Shown: positions 19,826-28,685 of the stretch, one piece after another
Numbering within the stretch: the first letter of the stretch is position 1
How the letters are laid out: every line of letters starts with the position of its first letter
DNA from: an uncultured Lachnospiraceae bacterium
Lineage (GTDB): Bacteria; Bacillota; Clostridia; Lachnospirales; Lachnospiraceae
Direction of reading: 5' to 3'
DNA: 64,000 nucleotides
NCBI GenBank assembly: GCA_949743325.1
Contig: CATJTQ010000121.1
Coordinates: forward strand, 1 to 64,000
Notes under the pieces: generated by a model
The model's database searches: none
Told to the model about the DNA's origin: nothing
The model's input: the letters and a program-made list of their open reading frames with translations, nothing else
Program-made: the position numbers and the translations under genes

Positions 19826-22582
19826 TTATTTTTTATTCTTTGAAAACTTAATTTTTATCGCCTGTTTTGCCCCATACGGAAGAATATACTTTAATTTATC
19901 CTCACATTTTCTCATTGTGCTGCATTCAGGATTCTCACGATATAGCTTAATTGCGTCAAACTCACATTTTGTTGTACATACTCCGCAGCCTATGCAGCGG
20001 TTGGTATCTACAACTGATGCACCACAGCCAAGACACCTTGCAGTCTCAATCTTTACCTGCTCTTCCGTAAAACATTTTGACGGATCCCTAAATGACTTCT
20101 TACTGGCTGCTGAGCTATCCTTCACTGGTATCTGACGGCTGGCATTATCATACTGCTCAATTTTAATATCCTGTTTATTAAGCTCAATAAATTGTCTTCT
20201 GTTTCTTCCAATTGTCATACTGCTGTGAGGCTGTACAAAACGGTGAATAGAGATTGCAGCTTCTTTTCCTGCTGCAATAGCATCTATAGCAAACTTAGGA
20301 CCTGTGTACACATCTCCTCCGACAAAAATATCCGGCTGTGCAGTCTGGTATGTCAGTGCATCTGCACATGCAAAGTTTCCGCGTCCTAATTCTACTTTTG
20401 ACCCTTCAAGCAAATCACCCCATATAACACTCTGACCAATACACATAAAAATATTGCTGCACTCCACATTCAATGTAATATTCTCATCATATTTAGGATT
20501 AAATCTGCCATCAGTATCTTTTACAGAAATACATTTTTTTAATATAATTCCCTTAACTTTTCCATTCTCGGTAAGAATTTCTTTTGGTCCCCATCCACAG
20601 TTAATCTCTATTCCGTCTTCCTCTGCTTCTCTTATTTCTTCCTCGGAGGCCAGCATCTGATTCCTTGGCTCCAGACAGTACATCGATGCACTGTCAGATT
20701 GGCAACGTACGCTTGTCCTTGCTACGTCAACCGCAACATTGCCCCCGCCAATTACTACTGTTTTTCCATTTAATTTATATGATGAATCTGCAGCCACATT
20801 TTCCAGAAATTCCACAGCTGTCATTACACCATCTGCGTCTTCTCCCTCAATACCTGCACTTCTTCCTCCCTGACAGCCAATAGCAATATAAAAAGCTTTG
20901 AAGCCCTGGGAGCGAAGCTCATCAATCGTCACATCTTTACCTACCTCAACTCCAGTCTTAATTTCTACACCCATCTCTTTTATAATATCAATCTCGGCTT
21001 CGACAACATCTTTCTCCAGCTTAAAAGATGGAATACCATACACCAGCATACCGCCCGGCTTATCATGTTTCTCAAATACTGTAGGTTTATATCCCTTTTC
21101 AGCCAAATAGAATGCACAGCTAAGTCCTGCAGGTCCGCCTCCGATAACAGCAATTTTCTCCAGAAATTCTCCATTAAGAGATGGTACAACTTTCTTAGGA
21201 ATATAGCGCGTTTCTGCTTTTAAATCCTGCTCAGCAATAAATCTTTTAACTTCGTCAATAGCAATTGCCTCATCTATAGTAGCTCTTGTACATGCCTCTT
21301 CACATCTTCTGTTACAGATTCTTCCGCAAACTGCCGGAAACGGATTCTCTTTCTTAATAAGCGCAAGCGCATCTTTGTATCTTCCCTGCGCTGCCATTTT
21401 AAGATAGCCCTGCACTGCAATATGTGCCGGACATGCCGTCTTACACGGAGCTGTTCCGGTATCGTAACAATTTATACGGTTCTTGTCACGATAGTCTTCC
21501 GTCCACATATGCGGTCCCCATTTTACCTCTGAAGGCAAAGGCTGTTTTGGATATTCAACAGCGCTTCCGTCCTCCTTACACAATTTCTGCCCAAGTTTAA
21601 CTGCACCCGCAGGACAATATTCAACACATCTTCCACAGGCAACACAATTATCTGTTGTAACACGCGCCACATAAGCTGAGCGTGACATGTTAGGCGTATT
21701 AAAAAGCTGCGATGTTCTAAGTGCATAACATACATTTACATTGCAGTTGCATATTGCAAATATTTTATCCTCACCGTCAATATTAGTTATTTGATGAACA
21801 AATCCATTCTCTTCAGCGATCCTCATTATATCCAGAGCTTCTTCTCTTGTAATGTAACGTCCGCCCTTATTTGTCTCTACAACATAATCTGCCATATCGC
21901 CGACTGCTATACACCAGCCTTCCGGATCATCTGCACAACCCTCGTCAAAAGTTTTTCTTGAACGGCGGCATGAACATGGACTGGCTGCATACTTTCCATC
22001 ATATTTATCAAGCCAATGTGAAATATGCTCAACAGATACCGACCTATTTTCCATTTCTATTGCTTTCTCAACAGGTATTACATGCATACCGATACCTGCA
22101 CCTCCAGGAGGAACCATTGGTGTAACTTTCTCAAGCGGAAGTCTGCTCATCCGCTCAAAAAATCTTCCCATCTGAGGATTTTTTTCCAAAAACTCCTCAT
22201 TCATATTTGCAAATTCTGCACTTCCTGGCACAAACATTGGGAGTACATACTGTTTCTTTCTGTCAGCATTTTCCCAGTTATACTCTATAATACCATTGAC
22301 AGCCATTTTTTGTAAAATATCCTCAAGATAAGCCTTATCTTTTCCGGTAAGTCTCATCATATCCTCAATTGTACGTGGTTTTCTCTTACCCATTTTAATA
22401 GCAATCTCCGCCATCTCATCCGTACATAGTGAGCATAAACCTATGTATTCTGGGGAATCCTTAGTAATTTTCTCTAACCCCAGCACAATTGGAACTCTGT
22501 CCGTAATCACCTTCGCCAATTTTGCAATCGGTTCACGAAAAGGTTCTTCAGGATGCGGATTTGGAAATAATTTGTCTGCCAT
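19826..22582 (-). CDS. FAD-dependent, multi-[4Fe-4S] oxidoreductase (GltD-like core)
   Basis: A large 918-residue soluble redox enzyme. Numbered from the upstream TTG, the N-terminal 200 residues include a possible winged-helix segment (72-115). A Cys cluster follows (PCSCRR at 204-209; CNCNVNVC at 280-287), then a ferredoxin motif CVACGRCVEYCP (315-326). The GltD-like part holds its own Cys set (PCKTACPAH, CGRICNRRCEEAC) and the FAD motif VIGGGPAGLS (481-490), with a second dinucleotide fold at VVIGGGNVAVD. A C-terminal two-cluster ferredoxin (CIGCGVCTTKC) ends it. Such proteins act as NAD(P)H:acceptor or bifurcating modules; the partner is unknown. The start is the ATG at 22582, eight bases after AGGAGG. 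Confidence 0.8.
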   Translation of the reverse strand: MADKLFPNPHPEEPFREPIAKLAKVITDRVPIVLGLEKITKDSPEYIGLCSLCTDEMAEIAIKMGKRKPRTIEDMMRLTGKDKAYLEDILQKMAVNGIIEYNWENADRKKQYVLPMFVPGSAEFANMNEEFLEKNPQMGRFFERMSRLPLEKVTPMVPPGGAGIGMHVIPVEKAIEMENRSVSVEHISHWLDKYDGKYAASPCSCRRSRKTFDEGCADDPEGWCIAVGDMADYVVETNKGGRYITREEALDIMRIAEENGFVHQITNIDGEDKIFAICNCNVNVCYALRTSQLFNTPNMSRSAYVARVTTDNCVACGRCVEYCPAGAVKLGQKLCKEDGSAVEYPKQPLPSEVKWGPHMWTEDYRDKNRINCYDTGTAPCKTACPAHIAVQGYLKMAAQGRYKDALALIKKENPFPAVCGRICNRRCEEACTRATIDEAIAIDEVKRFIAEQDLKAETRYIPKKVVPSLNGEFLEKIAVIGGGPAGLSCAFYLAEKGYKPTVFEKHDKPGGMLVYGIPSFKLEKDVVEAEIDIIKEMGVEIKTGVEVGKDVTIDELRSQGFKAFYIAIGCQGGRSAGIEGEDADGVMTAVEFLENVAADSSYKLNGKTVVIGGGNVAVDVARTSVRCQSDSASMYCLEPRNQMLASEEEIREAEEDGIEINCGWGPKEILTENGKVKGIILKKCISVKDTDGRFNPKYDENITLNVECSNIFMCIGQSVIWGDLLEGSKVELGRGNFACADALTYQTAQPDIFVGGDVYTGPKFAIDAIAAGKEAAISIHRFVQPHSSMTIGRNRRQFIELNKQDIKIEQYDNASRQIPVKDSSAASKKSFRDPSKCFTEEQVKIETARCLGCGASVVDTNRCIGCGVCTTKCEFDAIKLYRENPECSTMRKCEDKLKYILPYGAKQAIKIKFSKNKK

Positions 22583-22612
22583 AAGCAATACCTCCTATTA
22601 TACTATGCTACT

Positions 22613-23281
22613 TTATTGTACCCAGTCAGCAGTCTCTTTTCTCAGCCAATCAACCCATTCGTCAAAACCTTCCCCTGTCTTTGACGATACAAACATTACT
22701 TTTGCTTTTGGGTTTCTTATATGGATATACTCTTTACACTTTTCAACATCAAAATCAAAATATGTCAACACATCTGTCTTATTGATAAGCACAACATCAC
22801 ATACTGAAAACATCAAAGGATATTTTAACGGCTTATCATGTCCTTCCGGCACAGACAAAATCATAACATTTTTAGAACTTCCTGTATCAAACTCCGCAGG
22901 ACATACAAGGTTTCCAACATTTTCTAAAATTACTATATCTAAATCTTGTACGCCGAATTCTTTTATTCCCTGACGCGTCATATCAGCATCGAGATGGCAC
23001 ATTCCGCCTGTATGAATCTGAATAGCCCTTGCACCTGTATCTGCTATAGCCTGCGCATCTACATCAGAATCTATATCTGCCTCCATAACACCAATTTTCA
23101 GTTCTTCTTTCAGCATAGTAATAGTCCGCTTAATAAGTGTTGTCTTTCCTGCTCCAGGTGAAGACATTAAATTAAGCAGAAAAATTTTCTGCTGCTTCAG
23201 CTCTTCCCTCAGCTTTGCAGCGTCTTTATCATTGTCCTCAAAAATACTTCTCTTAACTTCTATTACTTTATACTCTTTCAC
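22613..23281 (-). CDS. hypB: Hydrogenase nickel incorporation GTPase HypB
   Basis: A 222-residue SIMIBI-class GTPase. The P-loop is SSPGAGKTT (40-48) and the G4 motif NKTD (167-170). The metal site at the dimer interface is Cys95-His96 (GMCHLD) with Cys127 (LVCPAEFD). It lacks the His-rich stretch and the N-terminal CxxCGC nickel site found in some HypB proteins, so it is a simple nickel-inserting GTPase rather than a nickel store. The start is GTG at 23281 after AAAAGGTGAGATC. It follows the LUD-domain gene by 21 bases and precedes the flavoprotein gene by 30. Confidence 0.95.
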   Translation of the reverse strand: MKEYKVIEVKRSIFEDNDKDAAKLREELKQQKIFLLNLMSSPGAGKTTLIKRTITMLKEELKIGVMEADIDSDVDAQAIADTGARAIQIHTGGMCHLDADMTRQGIKEFGVQDLDIVILENVGNLVCPAEFDTGSSKNVMILSVPEGHDKPLKYPLMFSVCDVVLINKTDVLTYFDFDVEKCKEYIHIRNPKAKVMFVSSKTGEGFDEWVDWLRKETADWVQ

Positions 23282-23302
23282 GATCTCACCTTTTCTTAAG
23301 AT

Positions 23303-23938
23303 TTAATAACCCAGCTCTTCGCCTACAAGCACTACTTTTATTCTATTTGGAATCATAGATAACCTTGTGATAACAGTCTGGGCACAGATACAATCAGGAG
23401 AGAGACAATCAGAACACACGCCTGTAACTGCACATGGAGTCTTTTTATTAAGTCTTACTGTATTAGGCGGCGCAGCCATATTCTTTGTGCGGGAAACAGC
23501 TTCTTCTACATTTGCGACTATTTTATTCATACCTGCAACAACTATTACATTTTCTGGTCCAAAGCAAAGAAACGCTACCCTGTTTCCTCTTCCGTCAATA
23601 TTTACAAGTTCTCCATCTAATGTTACAGCGTTTGAACTCATAAGAAAATAATCACATCCGCATATCTTCTGATAAACTTCCCGCCTCTCCTGATCTGTCC
23701 CAGCCTTTTCTCTATCTATTATATTATAGTCAGAGTTTCTAACAGCCTCCATAATGCCGCATTCTGTCAAAGTCATGCTGCCTCCCCAGGCAACACTCCT
23801 TTTGGACTGCATAAGTTCTAGTACTTTATCCACTGCTGTCTCTTTATCAGCACAGTAATAACCTTCCATACGACGTCTTTCCAAGTTTTTAATTACTGTA
23901 GCGGCAACATTTTCATAGTATTTCTTTTTGGCATTCAT
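23303..23938 (-). CDS. LUD-domain (DUF162, LutC-like) protein
   Basis: A 211-residue protein of the LUD family. Conserved segments are SVAWGGSMTLTECGIME near residue 48, YFLMSSNAVTLDGELVNIDGRGNRVA near 98, and a C-terminal Cys group (CSDCLSPDCIC near 175-185). LUD proteins take part in lactate or other hydroxy-acid oxidation in partnership with iron-sulfur proteins, but stand-alone members in Clostridia are not characterised. The ATG at 23938 follows GGGAGAAATGATT, which is better than the ATG at 23953. It begins a close run with hypB, the flavoprotein and hypA, 42 bases after bioY. Confidence 0.8.
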   Translation of the reverse strand: MNAKKKYYENVAATVIKNLERRRMEGYYCADKETAVDKVLELMQSKRSVAWGGSMTLTECGIMEAVRNSDYNIIDREKAGTDQERREVYQKICGCDYFLMSSNAVTLDGELVNIDGRGNRVAFLCFGPENVIVVAGMNKIVANVEEAVSRTKNMAAPPNTVRLNKKTPCAVTGVCSDCLSPDCICAQTVITRLSMIPNRIKVVLVGEELGY

Positions 23939-23980
23939 AATCATTTCTCCCATCCTGACTGTCTCTAAATATGTATTAAA

Positions 23981-24568
23981 TTATCTTAAAATATGTGATG
24001 CTGCTCTTCGCAATTGAGGTCCAACAACTGCCACAACCGCAATCTTAACAGCGTCGCCGATCAAGTATGGCACAACACCTATAAGAAGTGCCTGTGCAAA
24101 TGATACTTTTAGACTTAATGCAAGCCAAACTGTACCAAATATATAACACATTATAAGTCCTGCTATCATACCAATAATACCCATAAATCTTTTCTCTGGA
24201 AATCTTTCCACAAAGAACCCAACAATTACTGCAGTAAATATAAATCCTATTAAATAACCGCCCGTAGGTCCGACAAACTTTGCTATTCCAGCTGTAAAAG
24301 CTGAAAATACCGGAAGACCAACAACACCAAGAAGCAGATATAGCAGATAACTGACAGTACCCTTCTTAGTTCCCAGTGCATATACAACAAGATAAATTGC
24401 AAAGTTCGTAAAAGATATTGGCACAGGACTAAACGGTATACTTATTGACAATGGTCCCAATACACATATAACCGCCGTCATCAGAGCAATAGCAGTCATC
24501 TGTCTGACAGAAAGTCCAGCTGCGTATTTCGCAGATAAATTGTTTCCTGTAACTTCTTTTTTGTTCAT
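23981..24568 (-). CDS. bioY: BioY-type biotin transporter (ECF substrate-binding subunit)
   Basis: A 195-residue membrane protein with about six hydrophobic segments. Typical BioY sequences are visible: LGPLSISIPFSPVPISFTNFAIYL, LLGVVGLPVFSAFTAGIAKFVGPTGGYLIGF and, near the end, VPYLIGDAVKI. It binds biotin and works alone or with a shared ECF energizing module; no such module is in this window. The ATG at 24568 has AAGGAGATAAAATTT upstream, so the longer frame from 24643 is rejected. The region upstream is a divergent promoter region shared with the aldolase gene. I could not identify a clear BirA site. Confidence 0.92.
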   Translation of the reverse strand: MNKKEVTGNNLSAKYAAGLSVRQMTAIALMTAVICVLGPLSISIPFSPVPISFTNFAIYLVVYALGTKKGTVSYLLYLLLGVVGLPVFSAFTAGIAKFVGPTGGYLIGFIFTAVIVGFFVERFPEKRFMGIIGMIAGLIMCYIFGTVWLALSLKVSFAQALLIGVVPYLIGDAVKIAVVAVVGPQLRRAASHILR

Positions 24569-24703
24569 AAATTTTATCTCCTTTTCTTCTTTAGTTGAAA
24601 AAAATTTATATATTTTTTTCAATATAAATATAACACAGCGCACTTTTTTTTACAACAAAATTAACTTACAAAAATCATCTTATACTATTGCAATTTACAT
24701 TTG

Positions 24704-24732
24704 TTCTGCTAAAATGAAACTGTATGTATAAT
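24704..24732 (+). promoter_or_regulatory. Putative promoter of the aldolase-kinase operon
   Basis: A perfect TATAAT (24727-24732) follows a weak TTCTGC (24704-24709) after 17 bases. Transcription would start only about 17 bases before the ATG, a very short leader that still contains the Shine-Dalgarno sequence. The weak -35 box suggests an activator. Confidence 0.45.
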
Positions 24733-24755
24733 CTTTATTGCAAAGGAGAATGAAC

Positions 24756-25718
24756 ATGAATGAAGTATTAGAAAAAATCCAGAAAATCGGTATCGTACCG
24801 GTTGTCGTACTAAATGATGCTAAAGACGCCAAACCGCTTGCAAAAGCTCTCTGCGCAGGCGGTCTTCCATGTGCAGAAGTAACCTTCCGTACAGATGCCG
24901 CTGCAGAATCTATTAAAATAATGTCATCTGAATTCCCAGAAATGTTAGTTGGAGCAGGCACTGTCCTCACAACTGAACAGGTTGACCGTGCTGTTGAGGC
25001 AGGAGCTAAGTTTATTGTAAGCCCAGGCCTTAATCCAAAAATTGTTAAATATTGTCAGGATAAAGGAGTACCAATAACTCCTGGTACTGCAAACCCTAGC
25101 GATATTGAAGCAGCTCTTGAACTTGGACTTGATGTAGTTAAGTTCTTCCCTGCTGAGGCGGCCGGCGGACTTAAAATGATTAAAGCTATGGCTGCACCTT
25201 ATGTAAATATGAAATTTATGCCTACTGGAGGAATAAATGCAGACAATTTAACATCATACCTTGATTTTCCTAAAATTATCGCCTGCGGCGGAAGCTGGAT
25301 GGTAAGCGGAAAATTAGTTGCAGAAGGAAAATTTGACGAGATAGAGAAATTAACAAGAGAAGCTGTTAATAAAATGCTCGGCTTTGAATTAAAACATGTC
25401 GGAATTAACTGTGCTGATGAGACTGAAGCTAACAATGTTGCAGGCAGATTTGACAGTATTTTCGGCTTTGCTGCCAATGACCACAAGAAATGTGTATTTG
25501 CAGGTACAGAAATCGAAGCATTAAAAGTACCTTATCATGGTGAAAAAGGACATATCGCTATTGGAACAAATTATTTAAACCGTGCGGTAAACTATTTAGA
25601 ATCTCAGGGAATTAAATTTAAAGAAGGTTCAGAAGTTTACAATGAAAAAGGTGATTTTACAGCTGTATATTTAGATGAAGAAATAGGCGGTTTTGCTGTA
25701 CATCTTGTTCAGAAATAA
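24756..25718 (+). CDS. KDPG/KHG aldolase with C-terminal VOC-like domain
   Basis: A 320-residue protein, about 110 longer than a normal Eda aldolase. Residues 1-208 are the class I aldolase barrel: the general base Glu41 (AEVTFRT), the Schiff-base Lys129 (VKFFPAE), and the phosphate loop MPTGGIN and CGGSWM. It cleaves 2-keto-3-deoxy-6-phosphogluconate to pyruvate and glyceraldehyde-3-phosphate. Residues 212-320 (LKHVGINCADETEANNV... GGFAVHLVQK) resemble one glyoxalase/VOC unit; its role is unknown. The ATG at 24756 is seven bases from AAGGAG, unlike the ATG at 24750 or TTG at 24738. It forms an operon with the kinase gene, 17 bases downstream. Confidence 0.9.
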   Translation: MNEVLEKIQKIGIVPVVVLNDAKDAKPLAKALCAGGLPCAEVTFRTDAAAESIKIMSSEFPEMLVGAGTVLTTEQVDRAVEAGAKFIVSPGLNPKIVKYCQDKGVPITPGTANPSDIEAALELGLDVVKFFPAEAAGGLKMIKAMAAPYVNMKFMPTGGINADNLTSYLDFPKIIACGGSWMVSGKLVAEGKFDEIEKLTREAVNKMLGFELKHVGINCADETEANNVAGRFDSIFGFAANDHKKCVFAGTEIEALKVPYHGEKGHIAIGTNYLNRAVNYLESQGIKFKEGSEVYNEKGDFTAVYLDEEIGGFAVHLVQK

Positions 25719-25735
25719 TATTGGAGGATAATAAC

Positions 25736-26761
25736 ATGTCAAAGAAAGTCATTACATTCGGTGAAATTATGCTGCGCCTTGCACCTGAAGGATATTATCG
25801 TTTTCTTCAGGCTGACTCATACTGCGCTACATATGGCGGCGGTGAAGCTAATGTATCTGTGTCACTTGCAAATTATGGTCTGGATTCTGTTTTTGTAACT
25901 AAGCTTCCTGAACATGAAATCGGTCAGGCGGGTGTCAACTCTTTAAGAAAATATGGTGTTGATACATCTTATATCAAACGAGGAGGAGACAGAGTAGGAA
26001 TTTACTACCTTGAAAAAGGAGCAAGCCAAAGACCTTCCAAAGTAATCTATGACCGCGCCGGATCTTCTATAGCTACAGCTACAACAGAAGATTTTAACTG
26101 GGATGAAATATTTGCCGATGCCGAATGGTTCCATTTTACAGGCATCACACCAGCTCTCGGAGATAATGTAGCTGATATATGCCTAGAAGCATGTAAAGCG
26201 GCAAAGGAAAGAAATATTACAATAAGCTGCGACTTAAATTACCGCAATAAATTATGGTCTAAAGAAAAAGCCGGAAAAGTTATGGGTGAATTGTGCAAAT
26301 ATGTTGATGTATGTATTGCCAATGAGGAAGATGCAGCTGATGTATTTGGAATTAAAGCAGAAAATACAGATGTCACTAAAGGAGAGGTAAACCATGAAGG
26401 TTATAAAGCTGTCGCTAAACAGCTTTCTGACAAATTTAGTTTCAGCAAAGTTGCAATAACACTTCGTGAATCAATTTCAGCTAATGACAACAATTGGTCT
26501 GCAATGCTCTATGACTGCAATGACTTCTATTTCAGTAAAAAATATAAAATGCATATTGTTGACAGAGTAGGCGGCGGCGATTCATTTGGCGGCGGCTTAA
26601 TCTACGCATGTATACAAGATATGACTTCACAAGAAACAATAGAGTTCGCTGTGGCTGCAAGCTGTTTAAAACACAGTGTTGAGGGTGACTTTAATATGGT
26701 CACTGTCGATGAAGTGAAAAAACTGGCAGGCGGCGACGCTTCAGGACGCGTTCAGAGATAA
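25736..26761 (+). CDS. kdgK: 2-keto-3-deoxygluconate kinase (PfkB family sugar kinase)
   Basis: A 341-residue ribokinase-family enzyme. It opens VITFGEIMLRLAPEG, then has the sugar-binding YGGGEANVSVSLANYG. The C-terminal PfkB signature DRVGGGDSFGGGLIYA contains the catalytic Asp. KDG kinase phosphorylates 2-keto-3-deoxygluconate to KDPG, which the aldolase encoded just upstream cleaves; this pairing supports the substrate assignment over fructokinase. The ATG at 25736 follows TTGGAGGATAATAAC. It is followed by a hairpin element ending in a T run at 26793-26895. Confidence 0.9.
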   Translation: MSKKVITFGEIMLRLAPEGYYRFLQADSYCATYGGGEANVSVSLANYGLDSVFVTKLPEHEIGQAGVNSLRKYGVDTSYIKRGGDRVGIYYLEKGASQRPSKVIYDRAGSSIATATTEDFNWDEIFADAEWFHFTGITPALGDNVADICLEACKAAKERNITISCDLNYRNKLWSKEKAGKVMGELCKYVDVCIANEEDAADVFGIKAENTDVTKGEVNHEGYKAVAKQLSDKFSFSKVAITLRESISANDNNWSAMLYDCNDFYFSKKYKMHIVDRVGGGDSFGGGLIYACIQDMTSQETIEFAVAASCLKHSVEGDFNMVTVDEVKKLAGGDASGRVQR

Positions 26762-26792
26762 CTGACATTTACTGAGGTTAAAAAACTTATTT

Positions 26793-26890
26793 TGGGGCTG
26801 TGCAAAAACAGCGTCAGGCACATTATATAAGTTGTTATTTATTGTTTACAAACAACCTATTGTGTCTGTCTGCTTTTTTGCTGCAGCCCC
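26793..26890 (+). repeat. ~98-bp dispersed palindromic element, copy 2 (terminator-like)
   Basis: GGGGCTGTGCAAAAACAG at the left pairs with CTGCTTTTTTGCTGCAGCCCC at the right, and an inner GTTGTT...AACAAC arm can also form. The element matches 2190-2288 in reverse orientation. A T run follows, so it is likely to end the kdgK transcript. Confidence 0.7.
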
Positions 26891-26939
26891 TTTTTATAAA
26901 TACTTCCTACAAATAGCACCTTGAAAGGAGATGAGAAAT

Positions 26940-28685
26940 TTGGCTCCCCTCAAATGGTTTTATTCTTTTTTACAAAAATATAATAAATCTATTGTTAAAG
27001 GACTTTTTTTAACTACAATCGTCTCACTGCTGGCAATTGTAACTCCTTATATCTCGGGAAATATTGTTGACGTAGTAATTGAAGACAAAAAATATAATCT
27101 TCTGGCTCCGATGATAATTGTTATTATCACTGCAACTCTTTTAAGAGGACTGTGTCGGGCAGCATTTTTAATGACGTTTGAGACAGCATCACAGAATGTA
27201 ATTTTTGATATGCGGGAATTTGTTTACAAAAAGTTTCAAAAAGAAGATTTTTCCTTTTATAACCGCAACAGAACTGGCGATTTAATGTCACGACAAACTG
27301 GCGATATGGACGCTATAAGAAAATTTGTTGCACAGACGCTTTACTTTTCATATGAAAATATTTTACTGTTCTTGTTAGCGCTTATAATGATTTTTACCGT
27401 CAGTGTAAAACTGGCTTTATGTATGTTTCTTATACTGCCTTTTACTGCACTTACAACACTAATCCAATTTAAACATGTAAAAAGCAAATTCAGTAATATA
27501 AGAAAACATTTCGCCTTACTCAATACTTTTGTTCAAGAAAATATAAGCGGCAACAGAGTTGTCAAAGCTTTTGCAAAAGAAGATTATGAGATGGAAAAAT
27601 TTACTATTGAGAACGAAGGTTACATGGAGGCAGAACTTGGCGCCGCAAGAATGTGGAGTATTTTTATTCCAATATTTGAATTTCTATCAAATGCTCTTAT
27701 AATTGTACTTATGCTTGCCGGAGGCATTATGGCAATACGAGGCGAAATATCTCTTGGAAATATGTTTACTGTAAACGGATATTTATGGATGCTTAACAAT
27801 CCTCTGAAACAGGCGGGATGGATTATAAATGATCTTCAGCATATGATTACTTCTGTTGAGAGGGTGTACAATACAGTAAATGAAGAACCAGAAATTAAAA
27901 ACCCAAAAAAACCTGTGCGTAAAGAGCATTTTTCAGGTATGATCGAGTTTAAAAATGTATCCTACCATGCAGAGGACGCCGATATAATAAGCGATATAAA
28001 TTTTAAGGTTAAACCTGGTCAGAGTGTAGGAATAATCGGCGCAACCGGCTCAGGCAAATCAACAATTATGAATTTATTATGCCGTTTCTATGATGTTGCC
28101 GAAGGAGAAGTATTAGTTGATGGCATAAATGTTAAGAACCTTGATTTATATGAGCTGAGAGACAGTATTGGAATGGCTATGCAAGATGTCTTTCTATTTA
28201 GTGACACAATTGAAGGAAATATTGCATATTCAAGACCTGATTGTTCTTTTGACGATGTAGTAAGAGTCGCTAAAATAGCGAACGCCCATAACTTTATACT
28301 TGATACTCCCGACGGCTATGATACTATAATCGGCGAGCGCGGAATGGGATTATCAGGAGGACAGAAACAGCGAATTTCACTTGCAAGAGCTCTTCTAAAA
28401 GAACCGTCTATAATAATACTGGATGACACTACTTCTGCTGTAGATATGGAAACTGAAAGTCTCATTCAAGATGAATTAGGAAGACTTAAAAACTCCACTG
28501 TCTTTATTATAGCACATAGAATCTCTTCTATAAAAGATGCCGACCTCATTCTTGTATTGGATGAAGGTAAAATAATTGAACAAGGAACACATGATGAACT
28601 TCTGGCACAAAACGGATATTATGCCACAGTTTTTTCACATCAATATGGAGAATTTGAAAAAATTAAGAAGGGAGGAGTTTTTTAA
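26940..28685 (+). CDS. ABC multidrug-type exporter subunit with degenerate Walker B
   Basis: A fused membrane-ATPase half transporter with six membrane segments (about 15-300) and an ATPase domain (about 330-580). Walker A is GATGSGKST, the signature LSGGQ, and Walker B IIILDDTTSAVD. The usual catalytic Glu after Walker B is Asp. In heterodimeric exporters such as BmrCD or TM287/288 one subunit carries this change. I favour a TTG start at 26940, nine bases after AAAGGAG; the ATG at 26931 directly abuts that Shine-Dalgarno sequence. The stop overlaps the next gene's start by one base. The substrate is unknown. Confidence 0.88.
   Translation: MAPLKWFYSFLQKYNKSIVKGLFLTTIVSLLAIVTPYISGNIVDVVIEDKKYNLLAPMIIVIITATLLRGLCRAAFLMTFETASQNVIFDMREFVYKKFQKEDFSFYNRNRTGDLMSRQTGDMDAIRKFVAQTLYFSYENILLFLLALIMIFTVSVKLALCMFLILPFTALTTLIQFKHVKSKFSNIRKHFALLNTFVQENISGNRVVKAFAKEDYEMEKFTIENEGYMEAELGAARMWSIFIPIFEFLSNALIIVLMLAGGIMAIRGEISLGNMFTVNGYLWMLNNPLKQAGWIINDLQHMITSVERVYNTVNEEPEIKNPKKPVRKEHFSGMIEFKNVSYHAEDADIISDINFKVKPGQSVGIIGATGSGKSTIMNLLCRFYDVAEGEVLVDGINVKNLDLYELRDSIGMAMQDVFLFSDTIEGNIAYSRPDCSFDDVVRVAKIANAHNFILDTPDGYDTIIGERGMGLSGGQKQRISLARALLKEPSIIILDDTTSAVDMETESLIQDELGRLKNSTVFIIAHRISSIKDADLILVLDEGKIIEQGTHDELLAQNGYYATVFSHQYGEFEKIKKGGVF

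Noticed and set aside
22443-22973. 176-codon plus-strand frame opposite the flavoprotein and hypB genes
   Set aside because: Overlaps two conserved genes and their junction; a shadow frame.
24569-24755. BirA operator between bioY and the aldolase gene
   Set aside because: Only a scattered GTTAA-like sequence is present; the paired half-sites at the correct spacing are not convincing.
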